This document shows, one piece after another, positions 26,170-35,791 of a stretch of DNA of 57,606 bases. The DNA comes from Nostoc sp. 'Peltigera membranacea cyanobiont' 210A (GTDB lineage Bacteria; Cyanobacteriota; Cyanobacteriia; Cyanobacteriales; Nostocaceae): the NCBI RefSeq assembly GCF_002246015.1, contig NZ_NOLJ01000015.1:59725-117330 (forward strand). Direction: 5' to 3'. The notes beneath the pieces were generated by a model. It made no database searches and was not told where the DNA came from. It saw nothing but the letters and a program-made list of their open reading frames with translations. The translations under genes and the position numbers were made by a program. Numbering within the stretch: the stretch's first letter is position 1; each line of letters begins with the position of its first letter.

Positions 26170-26240
26170 TTCGTAATTCGTAATACTTCGGCTACGCTCA
26201 GTACAAGTTCGTAATTCGTAATTCGTAGTTCGTAATTTGT
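26170..26240. repeat. GTAATTC heptamers interrupted by the 27-bp module
   Basis: Tandem GTAATTC units on both sides of a complete copy (26182-26208) of the module AATACTTCGGCTACGCTCAG + TACAAGT. Confidence 0.85.
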
Positions 26241-26354
26241 AGAGGAGGAGAGGTATTTTCTCTCCCCTTGCTCTCCTCTGCGATCCTACATCCAGTAAAC
26301 AAATATCAGGCAATAACTAAATACCAAATTTCGCTTCAGTCAATTACTAAAAAG

Positions 26355-27401
26355 ATGGAAACTATCAATACGGCTCTTTGTTCTTCTGGTTTATCCGGCA
26401 TGGTATTTCATGCGCCGTTTATTGATTTGCATCCCGGATTTAAATTAGCCGGTTCTTGGGAAAGAAGCAAAAAGCTGATACAGCAACATTATCCTCATGT
26501 AAAAAGCTATCCTTCTTTAGAAGAATTGCTAGCAGACGATCGAGTAATCTTAGTGGTCGTAAATACACCCACTTATACCCATTACGATTATGCTAAACAG
26601 GCATTGCTAGCAGATAAACATGTAGTGGTAGAAAAAGCATTCACCACAACGCTAGCAGAAGCCCAAAACCTGAAAGAATTGGCGCAAAAACAGGGCAAAA
26701 AATTATCTGTATATCAAAACCGGAGGTGGGATAGTGATTTTAAAACAGTCAAAAAAATTGTCCAAGAAGGTTTACTAGGTGATATTATTGAAGCAGAATT
26801 TCAGTTTCAAAAATACAAACCAACCCTCAGCCATAAACAGCATGTAGAAGTTCCAAGTCCGGGGGCAGGAACATTAAATAATTTAGGGCCGCACTTGATA
26901 GACCAAGCTTTGCATCTATTTGGGATGCCTGATGCTATTTTTGCAGACATCCGTATAACCAGGCTGCGATCGCAGGTAGATGATTATTTTGAGTTGATAC
27001 TATACTACGACAAACTGCGCGTCAAATTAAAAGCAAGCTTCCTTGTGCGTGAACCTGCGCCAGCCTATATCATACATGGCACGAAGGGTTCTTTTCTTAA
27101 AAGCAGAGCCGATAAACAAGAAGAGTATTTAGTTGCAGGGATGAAGCCCAACACACTTGATTGGTATACAGAGCCGGAAAGTGAATATGGCTTGCTGCAT
27201 ACAGAAAAAGACACAAAAGTAATTCGAGAAAAAGTCAAAAGTTCACAAGGTAGCTATTTAGGCTATTACGATGCCGTGTATAAATCTATTGTTAATAATC
27301 AGCCAATTGCTGTTACTGCCGAAGACGGAATTAATGTAATGCGAATTATAGAAGCGGCTATTAAAAGCAGCAATGAGCAAAAACTCATAGCGTTGCTTTA
27401 A
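26355..27401 (+). CDS. Gfo/Idh/MocA oxidoreductase, IolW-like (scyllo-inositol 2-dehydrogenase type)
   Basis: 348 aa from ATG 26355 (METINTALCSSG); an in-frame ATG 87 bp upstream gives an unlikely leader. The Rossmann N-terminus SSGLSGMVFHAPF, the middle SVYQNRRWDSDFKTVKKIVQEG, and the catalytic-domain GTLNNLGPHLIDQALHLFGMP and AEDGINVMRIIEAAIKSS closely follow Bacillus IolW/YvaA-type NADP+ inositol dehydrogenases. The first Gly of the GxGxxG loop is Ser/Cys here, and the EKP motif reads EKA. Such enzymes interconvert scyllo-inositol and scyllo-inosose. With MIOX upstream this suggests use of more than one inositol isomer (inference). Confidence 0.85.
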   Translation: METINTALCSSGLSGMVFHAPFIDLHPGFKLAGSWERSKKLIQQHYPHVKSYPSLEELLADDRVILVVVNTPTYTHYDYAKQALLADKHVVVEKAFTTTLAEAQNLKELAQKQGKKLSVYQNRRWDSDFKTVKKIVQEGLLGDIIEAEFQFQKYKPTLSHKQHVEVPSPGAGTLNNLGPHLIDQALHLFGMPDAIFADIRITRLRSQVDDYFELILYYDKLRVKLKASFLVREPAPAYIIHGTKGSFLKSRADKQEEYLVAGMKPNTLDWYTEPESEYGLLHTEKDTKVIREKVKSSQGSYLGYYDAVYKSIVNNQPIAVTAEDGINVMRIIEAAIKSSNEQKLIALL

Positions 27402-27417
27402 GTGACCTAAAACCCCA

Positions 27418-27535
27418 AATCAAAATATGTAGATTAGCTCATGTAGCGTTTCCTAATCATACAAGGTACATCTTAGCCCCCTCCTCGCTTGCGGGGAGGG
27501 GGTTGGGGGTGGGGTTCTTGTACTCTTTCGTTACA
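27418..27535. repeat. Palindromic intergenic repeat (GGTACATCTTAGCCCC family)
   Basis: TAGCGTTTCCTAATCATACA followed by a GCTTGCGGGGAGGGGG core and GGTTCTTGTACT. The same series, with small changes, is at 36715-36805, so it is a dispersed family. Confidence 0.75.
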
Positions 27536-27570
27536 AAGTCAGATTTAAACCATTTTCAACTAATAAACCA

Positions 27571-29181
27571 ATGATCAAAACTCTTTTTTATAGCTTTTTT
27601 CTTCTATTTTTGGCAATTCCAGCAGTTTGGGCAGCACCTCCAGAAGATGATCCTAATGCAGCAGATGCTAATAGGAGTTTGCAGGGACAAGTCACTTCTG
27701 TTTCCCAGTTTTCTGATGTACAACCAACCGATTGGGCATTTGGTGCATTGCAATCGCTGGTGGAACGCTACGGTTGTATTGCAGGTTATCCCAATTCCAC
27801 CTATCGCGGCAACCGTGCCTTAACCCGTTATGAGTTTGCCGCAGGTTTAAATGCTTGTTTGGATCGGATTAATGAGTTAATTTCTACAGCTACTAGCGAT
27901 TTAGTTAATAAGCAAGATTTGGCAGTGATGCAAAAGTTGCAGCAAGACTTTGCCACAGAACTGACAACTCTGCGCGGACGAGTAGATACCTTAGAAGCAC
28001 ATACAGCAACATTGGAGGCGCAGCAGTTTTCCACAACTACTAGGTTGAATGCTCAAATTATTACCGCCATTAGTGATACCTTTGGTGATAGAGTAGGTGG
28101 CGATCGCGATGAATCCAATCTCTACTTTTCAAATCGGGGTCGTCTCAACTTTGAGAGCAGTTTCACTGGCAAAGATTTATTGCGAGTCCGGCTAGAATTT
28201 GGTAACTTTGCGTCCAATGTTGGCAGCCAAATTGCCGCAGCCACAGGCACAGGGATGACACGCCTGAACTTCGATTATGACAGCAACGAGACACTTTTTG
28301 TCCCTCACATCCGTTATTACTTCCCAGTCAGTGATTCCCTTAACTTCGTTGTTGGGCCTACAGGCATTGGTTACACCGACATTTCAACCACCGTCACTCC
28401 TCCCACAATTGCTGATGACGGCAATGGAGTTCCCTCACTTTTTGGGTCATACAGTCCCTTATTCCGGCGAGGTGGCGGTGGTGCAGCCGCTAACTGGAAC
28501 ATTACCAAAGACTTGGTTCTTACCTTGGGCTATTTAGCAAACAGTCCTAATGTGCCATCGGGGAGCAACGGCTTGTTTGATGGCGGCTACAACGCCTTAG
28601 CGCACTTAGCCTATTATGGTAAGCAAGGAGCAATTGGTGTTGCCTACTCTCATGGCTATAGCCCTGGTGGAGTACCCGATATCTCCGCTGGGACGGGTAG
28701 TGTCTTGTCAAACGCTCCCTTTGGCAACAACATTGCTACTTCCAACGATATTGTCGGCACACAGGGATACTATCGCTTCTCCCCGAATTTCCAAGTCCAC
28801 GCTTGGGGTGGATATATTTGGGCAAATGCTAAGAGTTCTGGTTTGAGTGATATTTCCAATGGTAGGGGTGGAACAGATTCTCTATTTGTGAACAATGGTG
28901 ACAATGCCAATGTCTGGTTTGGGGCGATTGGTGTGTCGTTTCCCGATGTGGGTGGTAGAGGCAATCTGCCAGGAATTCTCTTTGGTATACCACCCCATGT
29001 CTCTAACAGTGATGTTCGTCAAGAGCGAGACAACGCTTACCATATCGAAGCATTTTATCGTTATCGACTAAATGACAACATCTCAGTTACTCCTGGTTTT
29101 TGGGTGATTCTCAACCCGGAAAACGACAGCAGCAATGATACGCAGTATGTGGGTGTGCTTCGGACAACCTTCGATTTTTAA
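27571..29181 (+). CDS. Cyanobacterial iron-uptake-type porin with SLH domain
   Basis: 536-aa outer-membrane protein. The signal peptide is IKTLFYSFFLLFLAIPAVWA. An SLH domain follows (VSQFSDVQPTDWAFGALQ, then YGCIAGYPNSTYRGNRALTR). After a coiled-coil stretch (about residues 110-150, FATELTTLRGRVDTLEAH) comes a beta-barrel ending in the C-terminal aromatic VLRTTFDF. This is the standard SomA/OprB-like layout of cyanobacterial porins, some of which carry inorganic iron. It follows the sugar transport genes, but a link to sugar passage across the outer membrane is only conjecture. Confidence 0.92.
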   Translation: MIKTLFYSFFLLFLAIPAVWAAPPEDDPNAADANRSLQGQVTSVSQFSDVQPTDWAFGALQSLVERYGCIAGYPNSTYRGNRALTRYEFAAGLNACLDRINELISTATSDLVNKQDLAVMQKLQQDFATELTTLRGRVDTLEAHTATLEAQQFSTTTRLNAQIITAISDTFGDRVGGDRDESNLYFSNRGRLNFESSFTGKDLLRVRLEFGNFASNVGSQIAAATGTGMTRLNFDYDSNETLFVPHIRYYFPVSDSLNFVVGPTGIGYTDISTTVTPPTIADDGNGVPSLFGSYSPLFRRGGGGAAANWNITKDLVLTLGYLANSPNVPSGSNGLFDGGYNALAHLAYYGKQGAIGVAYSHGYSPGGVPDISAGTGSVLSNAPFGNNIATSNDIVGTQGYYRFSPNFQVHAWGGYIWANAKSSGLSDISNGRGGTDSLFVNNGDNANVWFGAIGVSFPDVGGRGNLPGILFGIPPHVSNSDVRQERDNAYHIEAFYRYRLNDNISVTPGFWVILNPENDSSNDTQYVGVLRTTFDF

Positions 29182-29215
29182 CTGAATAGACCTCTTGCAA
29201 AAATCCTTGAATCAC

Positions 29216-29256
29216 CCCTCCCCAACCCTCCCCTTGTGAAGGGGAGGGCGCAAGAT
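29216..29256. repeat. CCCTCCCC palindromic repeat
   Basis: CCCTCCCCTTGTGAAGGGGAGGG-like hairpin (arms CCCTCCCCTT / AAGGGGAGGG). Copies of the same family lie at about 30351-30385 and 55181-55216. Confidence 0.8.
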
Positions 29257-29393
29257 TTCAAGTTTCCCCCCTTTATAAGGCTATCCATTACCCGCATCTT
29301 TCTCAACAAAAATACAACTTACTTAAAATATGCCAAAAGCATTGATAGGTATAGTTTTTGAGAGAAGAGAATATTTGAGGGTAATGGTGCATC

Positions 29394-30189
29394 ATGGAAA
29401 AATGGGCAGCATCCGAATTAAAACAGGCAGATTTAGGAGACGCAAGACGAAACAAGCGTCTGGTAAGGATCGTAGAAGACTTGGCAGCACAACCAAGCAG
29501 CAGCGTACCTCAAGCCTGTGGAAACATACAAGCGAAACCCAGAGCGTGATGCAAGGACAGCAAAACTAACACTCTTTCAAGCCACTTTTGAGATACAAGT
29601 ACCCTTACACCATATCCGACGTTTACAGTTGAAGCCTGTAAAATTGCAGGTAATTCTGGCACTTGAAGAAAACCCGCCAGATGGAATCAAACCGATTAGC
29701 TGGTTGTTGCTTACTACCCTTAAAGCTAACAGTTTTGAAGAGGCTGCCCGTTGCGTTCGCTGGTACACATATCGTTGGTTGATAGAACGTTACCACTACA
29801 CATTAAAAAGTGGTTGTGGAATTGAAAAATTACAGCTTGAAACCGCAAGGCGAATCGATATGGCACTGGCAACATATTCAATTGTGGCGTGGCGTTTGTT
29901 ATGGCTAACTTATGAAGCCAGATTTAACCCTGATATGCCATGTGATTCTGTTCTAGAAATCGATGAATGGCAGTCTTTGTGTGCCACTATCAACAAAAAT
30001 CCAATCCCACCCAAAAAGCCGCCTTCTTTACGCGAAGCAGTACGAATGATTGCAATATTAGGTGGCTTTTTAGGTCGAAAGGGTGATGGAGAACCTGGTG
30101 TTAAGACTATTTGGCGGGGATTACAGCGATTACACGATATCGCTGCAACCTGGAAACTACTCTACCAGAATTGTCAAATATGTATTTAG
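29394..30189 (+). pseudogene. IS4-family transposase remnant with internal deletion
   Basis: The first 53 codons from ATG 29394 (MEKWAASELKQADLGDARRN, the Tn5/IS4-type N-terminus) end at TGA 29553. The frame then shifts, and the C-terminal third resumes as an open frame to 30189. It keeps the IS4 signature Y-R-E-K block as TYRWLIERYHYTLK and the tail LGGFLGRKGDGEPG. The catalytic core with the DD residues between the two parts is gone, so it cannot transpose. Terminal inverted repeats were not identified. Confidence 0.82.
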
Positions 30190-30445
30190 CGATCGCCGAT
30201 CAAATTAACCTTATTCACATTCTCCTCCTTTTGTCAACTATCTACATGTTGCATTGTTCCATAATCCTTTTCCTGACTTACTTACAGCAATGTTAAGAAA
30301 CATGTGACTAATGCATAGCCTTATAAAGGGGGGAAATAAGAAATCTTGTTCCCTCCCCTTTCCAAGGGGAGGGTTAGGGTGGGGTAAAACTGACGCGAAA
30401 AACCAAGTGAGTAAGCTATTTTTGGCGATGCCTACGGCTGGCTAC

Positions 30446-30718
30446 GCCTACGCATTTGTTACTTTGGCGATCGCATTTGCTATTTCAGCGTACTCATTTG
30501 CTATTTCGGCGTACGCATTTGTTATTTCGGCGTACGCATTTGTTATTTCGGCGAACTCATTTGCTATTTCGGCGTACGCATTTGTTACTTCAGCGTACGC
30601 ATTTGTTATTTCGGCGTACGCATTTGCTATTTCGGGGTACTCATTTGTTATTTCGGCGAACTCATTTGTTATTTCGGCGTACGCATTTGTTACTTCGGCG
30701 TACTCATTTGCTATTTCG
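30446..30718. repeat. 21-bp minisatellite, 13 copies
   Basis: Thirteen contiguous units close to GCGTACGCATTTGTTATTTC plus G, with units varying at a few fixed positions (GCGTAC/GCGAAC, GCATT/TCATT, GTT/GCT). A partial unit follows. Each unit contains GTAC or its variant. It lies between the IS4 remnant and the coiled-coil gene and stops 22 bp before that gene's stop codon. Several frames on the plus strand stay open through it because 21 is a multiple of three; I do not consider them genes. Confidence 0.95.
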
Positions 30719-30739
30719 GCGTATTTTAGCCAATACGCG

Positions 30740-31315
30740 CTACTTCTGCATATTCCGCTTCATTTGCTCTAACTCATCCTGAGTTTCCCAGCTACGGAAC
30801 TTCTCTTCTAAATCATCAAACCCACCAGAATAATTACTAGTCTGATTCGACCAGCCAATGCTTTCCGAACGCTGCTGGGTTTGCGCTTTAGCACGGGCTG
30901 TCTGTGCTTCGGCGGCTTTAGCTTGTACCTCCTGTCGCCGTTGCTGAATTTTTTGCAGTAGTTCCTGAGATTGGTTAATGCGTTCTTTCAGCCCTTGCAT
31001 GTGTCCCCAGCGCTGATTTCCTTCGCGCAACAGGGCTGCTTCTCGCTCACCCGCCGCCGCCGCCAAATCCTCTCTATTGGCGTTTTTGGCTTTTTGAATT
31101 CGGATATGCCAACGCTGAATTTCTTGCGCGGTGGAGAGAATTTCTTCTTGCGATCGCTTCTCTTGTAATCTTAAATCTGCGATTAGCTTTAATGTGTCTT
31201 CTTCTTGCTCACGCAGCTGTTCTAGCAGCGCCTCTAACTCCAAATGTGGATTATTACGCAAGAATTCTTCTAAACGGTTTTCTAGAAACCGACTCAAATC
31301 ATCAAATAAGCCCAC
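30740..31315 (-). CDS. Coiled-coil protein, TIGR04376-like, cyanobacterial
   Basis: 191 aa, mostly alpha-helical. It starts MGLFDDLSRFLENRLEEFLRN and runs as a long charged coiled coil to about residue 150 (LLEQLREQEEDTLKLIADL, IQRWHIRIQKAKNANREDLA). A short Gly/Ser linker and a second helix, FDDLEEKFRSWETQDELEQM, follow. The layout resembles PspA/Vipp1-like helices and the cyanobacterial TIGR04376 family; the function is unknown. There is no membrane segment. It ends next to the 13-copy minisatellite. Confidence 0.78.
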   Translation of the reverse strand: MGLFDDLSRFLENRLEEFLRNNPHLELEALLEQLREQEEDTLKLIADLRLQEKRSQEEILSTAQEIQRWHIRIQKAKNANREDLAAAAGEREAALLREGNQRWGHMQGLKERINQSQELLQKIQQRRQEVQAKAAEAQTARAKAQTQQRSESIGWSNQTSNYSGGFDDLEEKFRSWETQDELEQMKRNMQK

Positions 31316-31490
31316 TGCTAGAACTCCAGAGATCGGGTGCGTGACTATTTTATTGTAGTGGGCGGAATGTAAATTTTAATAGTTCCCATCGGGTGAACTC
31401 TGGGTGTTAGTTAGATTTCAAAGTTGGGAAGAATGTATTTAGTGAAACTACGCAAATAACCCTGACTTACAAAATAAGGCTTTAATCAGT

Positions 31491-32996
31491 ATGAGTTCTG
31501 ACTTTCAACCACCACCTAAGAGCTTGTCTATACTAGCTTCTGTAGGAGGAGTAGTTACCGCTGCGATCGCGATCGCACTTTTAAATGGTTGGTCTAAGCA
31601 GCTTTCCAATACTTCTATAAAAAAACCTGAAATATCAACATCCCCAACTGCTTCCCAACCAGAGAAACCCCAAAGCCCTGTCTCTAGTGCAAAAGAAGCT
31701 GAAATAGTTGCTAGCCTTGATGCTCAATCCGTAGTTTTGCCAGGTCAACCCATTCCTAAGAATCAATTAACAGTAGCCATAATTCCATACGTTGCTCCCG
31801 GAGTTGGAAAACTGACCCCAGAAGAAATGACAACGGCCCGTCAGGCTTGGTCATACTTCCAACGCAACTGGAACGATGAAACTGGCTTGATCAATTCTGT
31901 TGATGGCTTTGCTGCTGTAAGTATGTGGGATCAGACAGCAGCGATCGCAGCCTTAGTCAGTGCTAGAGAACTGAATATCGTGCCTGCGGCTGAATTTGAA
32001 GCCAAAATGAGCAAAATGTTGAATACACTGGCGTCAATGCCTTTGTATAAAGGAGAACTACCTAACAAAGTTTACAATGCGAAAACTCTCGTACCTGTTA
32101 ATTATGGTCAACTAGAAAAACGGGAAGAAATTGGTTGGTCAGCCATTGATTTAGGAAGAATGGCAATCTGGTTGAAGATTGTCGAGGCAAAGTATCCAGA
32201 AATGCGATCGCAAACAGCAGCAGTTTGGAAACACTGGCAAGTCAAGCGTCTGACCACAAACGGTCAAATGTATGGTACTGCTGTCATCAAAGGCAAAGAA
32301 CAATACAATCAAGAAGGTCGCTTGGGCTATGAGAATTATGCTGCTTATGGTTTGAAGCTTTGGGGCTTGGATGTTAATAAAGCTTTAGATTATCAGTCCC
32401 ATACTGCCTTTGTCGATCTTTATGGACAGGGAATTCCTTACGACAAACGTGACTATAAAAACTCTGGAGCCAATAACTACGTTCTTAGCGAACCCTATAT
32501 CTTAGATGGCATTGAAACTGGGTTTCAAGCTTTGCCTAAAGCTTATGCCGATCGGATTTTAGCTGCCCAAGCAGCGCGTTATGAAGCGACAAAACAATTA
32601 ACCGCCGTCACCGAAGACAACTTAGATCGCGCGCCATACTTTGTTTACAGCAGCCTATTTGTCAACGGACAACCTTGGGCAACCATCGCAGATACCAGAG
32701 AACAACACAACGATTTGCGATTCCTCAGTGCCAAAGCTGCGATCGGCTGGCATGTGCTTTATAACACTACTTATACCCGTCAGTTATTTGATTTCGTTCA
32801 AGGCAATCTTAAGTCTCAAGAAGGCTGGTACAACGGTTTTTATGAGTCTCTGCATCAGCCGAATAAAACTCTCACCGCTAACAATAATGGTGTAATTCTG
32901 GAAAGCTTACTGTATAAGCAAGTTGGGCAGCCACTTACTGTTTGGGCAGGAGTCAGGAGCCATAAGTCAACCGAGAAGACTATAAAAAGACCGTAA
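31491..32996 (+). CDS. DUF3131 domain protein, membrane-anchored
   Basis: 501 aa. An N-terminal hydrophobic helix (SILASVGGVVTAAIAIALLNGW, about residues 13-34) acts as signal-anchor, then a Pro/Ser-rich linker. The DUF3131 domain follows from about residue 120: ARQAWSYFQRNWNDETGLIN, VSMWDQTAAIAALVSARELNI, REEIGWSAIDLGRMAIWLKI. The C-terminal part contains GWYNGFYES and NGVILESLLYK. DUF3131 proteins resemble alpha/alpha-toroid carbohydrate-active enzymes; the substrate is unknown. It is monocistronic. Confidence 0.85.
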   Translation: MSSDFQPPPKSLSILASVGGVVTAAIAIALLNGWSKQLSNTSIKKPEISTSPTASQPEKPQSPVSSAKEAEIVASLDAQSVVLPGQPIPKNQLTVAIIPYVAPGVGKLTPEEMTTARQAWSYFQRNWNDETGLINSVDGFAAVSMWDQTAAIAALVSARELNIVPAAEFEAKMSKMLNTLASMPLYKGELPNKVYNAKTLVPVNYGQLEKREEIGWSAIDLGRMAIWLKIVEAKYPEMRSQTAAVWKHWQVKRLTTNGQMYGTAVIKGKEQYNQEGRLGYENYAAYGLKLWGLDVNKALDYQSHTAFVDLYGQGIPYDKRDYKNSGANNYVLSEPYILDGIETGFQALPKAYADRILAAQAARYEATKQLTAVTEDNLDRAPYFVYSSLFVNGQPWATIADTREQHNDLRFLSAKAAIGWHVLYNTTYTRQLFDFVQGNLKSQEGWYNGFYESLHQPNKTLTANNNGVILESLLYKQVGQPLTVWAGVRSHKSTEKTIKRP

Positions 32997-33189
32997 GTTA
33001 TACCAATTTGAAAAAAGAATGCGACAAATAGACCATTTGTAGAGACGCGATTCATCGCGTCTTTACCCAAGGATGTGTTGCAATCATTAATTGAATTGGT
33101 ATTATTTCATGTCCGCGATCGTATCCCTCCTCAATCCTCTATTTGCTACAGTGTGTAGACGGGTATTGCCCACTCAAAATAAATCGCAT

Positions 33190-33219
33190 AAAAAAACCCC
33201 TAGCATTTCTACTAGGGGT
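33190..33219 (-). terminator. Rho-independent terminator of clpC
   Basis: On the minus strand ACCCCTAG/CTAGGGGT pair around an 8-nt loop (33219-33196), followed by seven T residues. It sits about 120 bp past the clpC stop codon. Confidence 0.85.
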
Positions 33220-33337
33220 GAGAAATAATACCATTTCACTTAATATTTGTCTGAGATGACCCTGTTTGTGCCTCTGCTCTACGCAAGAGGCTGGAGTGTT
33301 TCTCAAATATTACAGTAAAAAGCGATCGGGTATAAAA

Positions 33338-35791
33338 TTAGCCAACATTTGCCAAGAGCAATTCTCGTTTTTCTGATTTTTGTACTCTCACTTTAGAGTC
33401 ATCATCAACATCGATAAGGGCTGTGTCTCCATCTGTAATTTCACCAGACAGCATTGCTTCGGCGAGAGAATCTTCTAGGAGGCGCATAATTGCCCGACGT
33501 AACGGCCTAGCGCCGTAGCTGGGGTTATAGCCTTCTTGTACCACAAGCTCTTTGAAGCGATCGCTAACTTCTAAGATAATTCCTTTTTCTGTCAAGCGGC
33601 TAGCAACATCGCGAAGCATAATTTCGGCGATTTGCTTAACTTCATCCCTGGAAAGCTGGGTGAAGACGATAATCTCATCAAGACGGTTAAGGAACTCAGG
33701 ACGGAAGTAAGCTTTCAATTCCTCATTTACCAAGGTGCGGATGCGGTTATAACTAGCATCAGCTTGAGTGTCGAAGTCAAAGCCTAAGCCACTACCACCT
33801 TTTTCAATCACCTTGGAACCGATGTTAGAAGTCAAAATGATCAGCGTATTCTTGAAGTCCACTTTCCGACCTTTGGCATCGGTAAGATGACCGTCATCCA
33901 AGAGTTGCAGCAACATATTGAATACATCGGGGTGCGCTTTTTCGATTTCGTCGAATAGCAGCACTGAGTATGGTTTCCGCCGCACGGCTTCTGTAAGTTG
34001 TCCGCCTTCGTCGTATCCTACATAACCAGGAGGCGAACCAATTAGCTTGGCGACGGTGTGGCTTTCCATGTATTCGGACATATCTAGCCGAATCATCGAG
34101 TCTTCCGCACCGAAGAAGTAGGAAGCTAGTGCCTTAGCCAATTCTGTTTTACCAACTCCAGTGGGGCCAGAGAAGATAAAGCTAGCAATGGGACGATTGG
34201 GATTTTTTAAGCCGACACGGGCGCGACGAATACCGCGAGAAACAGCCGTAACTGCTTGCTCTTGTCCGATGAGCCGCTGATGCAGAGTGTCTTCTAGGTG
34301 TAGAAGCAACTCTGACTCAGATTCAGTTAGCTTGTTGACTGGTACGCCAGTCCAAGAGGCAACGATTTGGGCAATGTCTTCTTCGTCAACTACAGTCGAG
34401 TTGACAGGTTGCTCATTTGGTGTAAACGTTGCTTGCAGTTGTTCTGCGAGTTTTAATTCTTGGTCGCGCAGTTGTGTAGCTTTGTCAAAATCTTGGACTC
34501 TGACTGCTGCTTCTTTTTCTTTGGTAACGCCAGCGAGTTCACGCTTAAGTTCTTTATTGGGAGAACTTTGGGAGTTCCGCAGACGAACGCGAGAACCAGC
34601 TTCATCAATCAAGTCTATTGCCTTATCGGGCAAGAAGCGATCGCTAATATAGCGGTCTGATAATTCTGCTGCTGCCACAAGTGCCGCATCCAAAATTGTG
34701 ACTTTGTGGTGTTGTTCGTAAGCACCGCGCAAGCCGTAAAGAATTTGTACGGTTTCCTCTACCGATGGTTCCCCAACCTTAATCGGTTGGAAACGACGCT
34801 CTAGGGCAGCATCACGCTCAATATGCTTACGATACTCATCCAAGGTAGTTGCGCCGATGCACTGGAGTTCACCCCGTGCTAAAGCAGGTTTGAGGATGTT
34901 GGCTGCATCCAAGCCACCTTCTGTACCACCAGCGCCAACCAAGGTGTGAATTTCGTCAATCACCAGGATGATATTGCCCACAGTGCGAACTTCTTCCACG
35001 ACTTTTTTGATGCGTTCTTCAAAATCGCCCCGGAAGCGAGTTCCAGCTACCAATGACCCCATATCGAGGCTGATAACTTGCTTGTCTTGTAAGCTTTCAG
35101 GAACATCCTGGTTGATAATACGTTGAGCTAGACCTTCTGCGATCGCAGTTTTACCAACTCCGGGTTCTCCAATCAACACTGGGTTATTCTTAGTACGGCG
35201 ACCGAGAATTTGGATCGCCCGCTCAATTTCCTTTTGGCGACCAACTACGGGGTCGAGTCTGCCTTCTTGGGCTAATTTGGTCAAATTTCTGCCAAATTCT
35301 TCCATTGTTAATGGTTGGGTGCGCTTTTGATTACCACTACCAGCAAAAGCTGGTGCATTTTCACCCAAACGGCGAACTATGGCACTGCGGACACTCTTGA
35401 AGTCAACCCCTAGATTTTGCAGTACTTTGGCGGCGACACCTTCACCAGCCTCGGTTAACCCTAAGAGTAAGTGTTCAGTGTTTATGTAATTCTGTCCTAG
35501 ACTGTGAGCTTCTTTAAACGATTGCTCGAAGAGGCTTTTTACTTTAGGAGTAAAAGGAATTTCTGGTGGTACAAAGCCAGAACCCCTACCAATAATTTTT
35601 TCTACCTCGCGACGTGCATCTTTGAGGGTAACGCCTAATTCAGCTAGCACTTTAGCAGCAACCCCAGTTCCTTCTCCCATTAAACCCAGGAGAATTTGCT
35701 CAGTTCCTACGAAGTTATGTCCCAGGCGACGTGCTTCCTCCTGAGCTAACATAATTACTCTAATGGCTTCGGAAGTGAAGTGTTCAAACAT
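33338..35791 (-). CDS. clpC: ATP-dependent Clp protease ATPase subunit ClpC
   Basis: 817 aa, the usual size of cyanobacterial ClpC. Two N-terminal Clp repeats are present (MFEHFTSEAIRVIMLAQEEA, then FTPKVKSLFEQSFKEAHSLG). AAA1 has Walker A GEPGVGKT and IDEIHTLVGAG. A middle UVR/M-domain follows (KELKRELAGVTKEKEAAVR), then AAA2 with GPTGVGKTELAK and LLFDEIEKAHPDVFNMLLQ. The ClpP-binding region lies near LGFDF. It unfolds substrates for ClpP/ClpR in the cytoplasm or at the membrane. It is monocistronic with its own terminator. Confidence 0.97.
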   Translation of the reverse strand: MFEHFTSEAIRVIMLAQEEARRLGHNFVGTEQILLGLMGEGTGVAAKVLAELGVTLKDARREVEKIIGRGSGFVPPEIPFTPKVKSLFEQSFKEAHSLGQNYINTEHLLLGLTEAGEGVAAKVLQNLGVDFKSVRSAIVRRLGENAPAFAGSGNQKRTQPLTMEEFGRNLTKLAQEGRLDPVVGRQKEIERAIQILGRRTKNNPVLIGEPGVGKTAIAEGLAQRIINQDVPESLQDKQVISLDMGSLVAGTRFRGDFEERIKKVVEEVRTVGNIILVIDEIHTLVGAGGTEGGLDAANILKPALARGELQCIGATTLDEYRKHIERDAALERRFQPIKVGEPSVEETVQILYGLRGAYEQHHKVTILDAALVAAAELSDRYISDRFLPDKAIDLIDEAGSRVRLRNSQSSPNKELKRELAGVTKEKEAAVRVQDFDKATQLRDQELKLAEQLQATFTPNEQPVNSTVVDEEDIAQIVASWTGVPVNKLTESESELLLHLEDTLHQRLIGQEQAVTAVSRGIRRARVGLKNPNRPIASFIFSGPTGVGKTELAKALASYFFGAEDSMIRLDMSEYMESHTVAKLIGSPPGYVGYDEGGQLTEAVRRKPYSVLLFDEIEKAHPDVFNMLLQLLDDGHLTDAKGRKVDFKNTLIILTSNIGSKVIEKGGSGLGFDFDTQADASYNRIRTLVNEELKAYFRPEFLNRLDEIIVFTQLSRDEVKQIAEIMLRDVASRLTEKGIILEVSDRFKELVVQEGYNPSYGARPLRRAIMRLLEDSLAEAMLSGEITDGDTALIDVDDDSKVRVQKSEKRELLLANVG

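Noticed and set aside
26355..27401. Glucose-fructose oxidoreductase
   Set aside because: Signature blocks follow IolW/YvaA-type inositol dehydrogenases more closely, and there is no Tat signal.
29394..30189. Intact IS element
   Set aside because: The N-terminal frame stops after 53 codons and the catalytic core is deleted.
30446..30718. CRISPR-like regular array
   Set aside because: Units are contiguous with no spacers, and there are no cas genes nearby.
30311..30782. Two long overlapping plus-strand reading frames with heptad repeats
   Set aside because: They are produced by the 21-bp tandem repeat staying open in several frames; no ribosome site and no known family.
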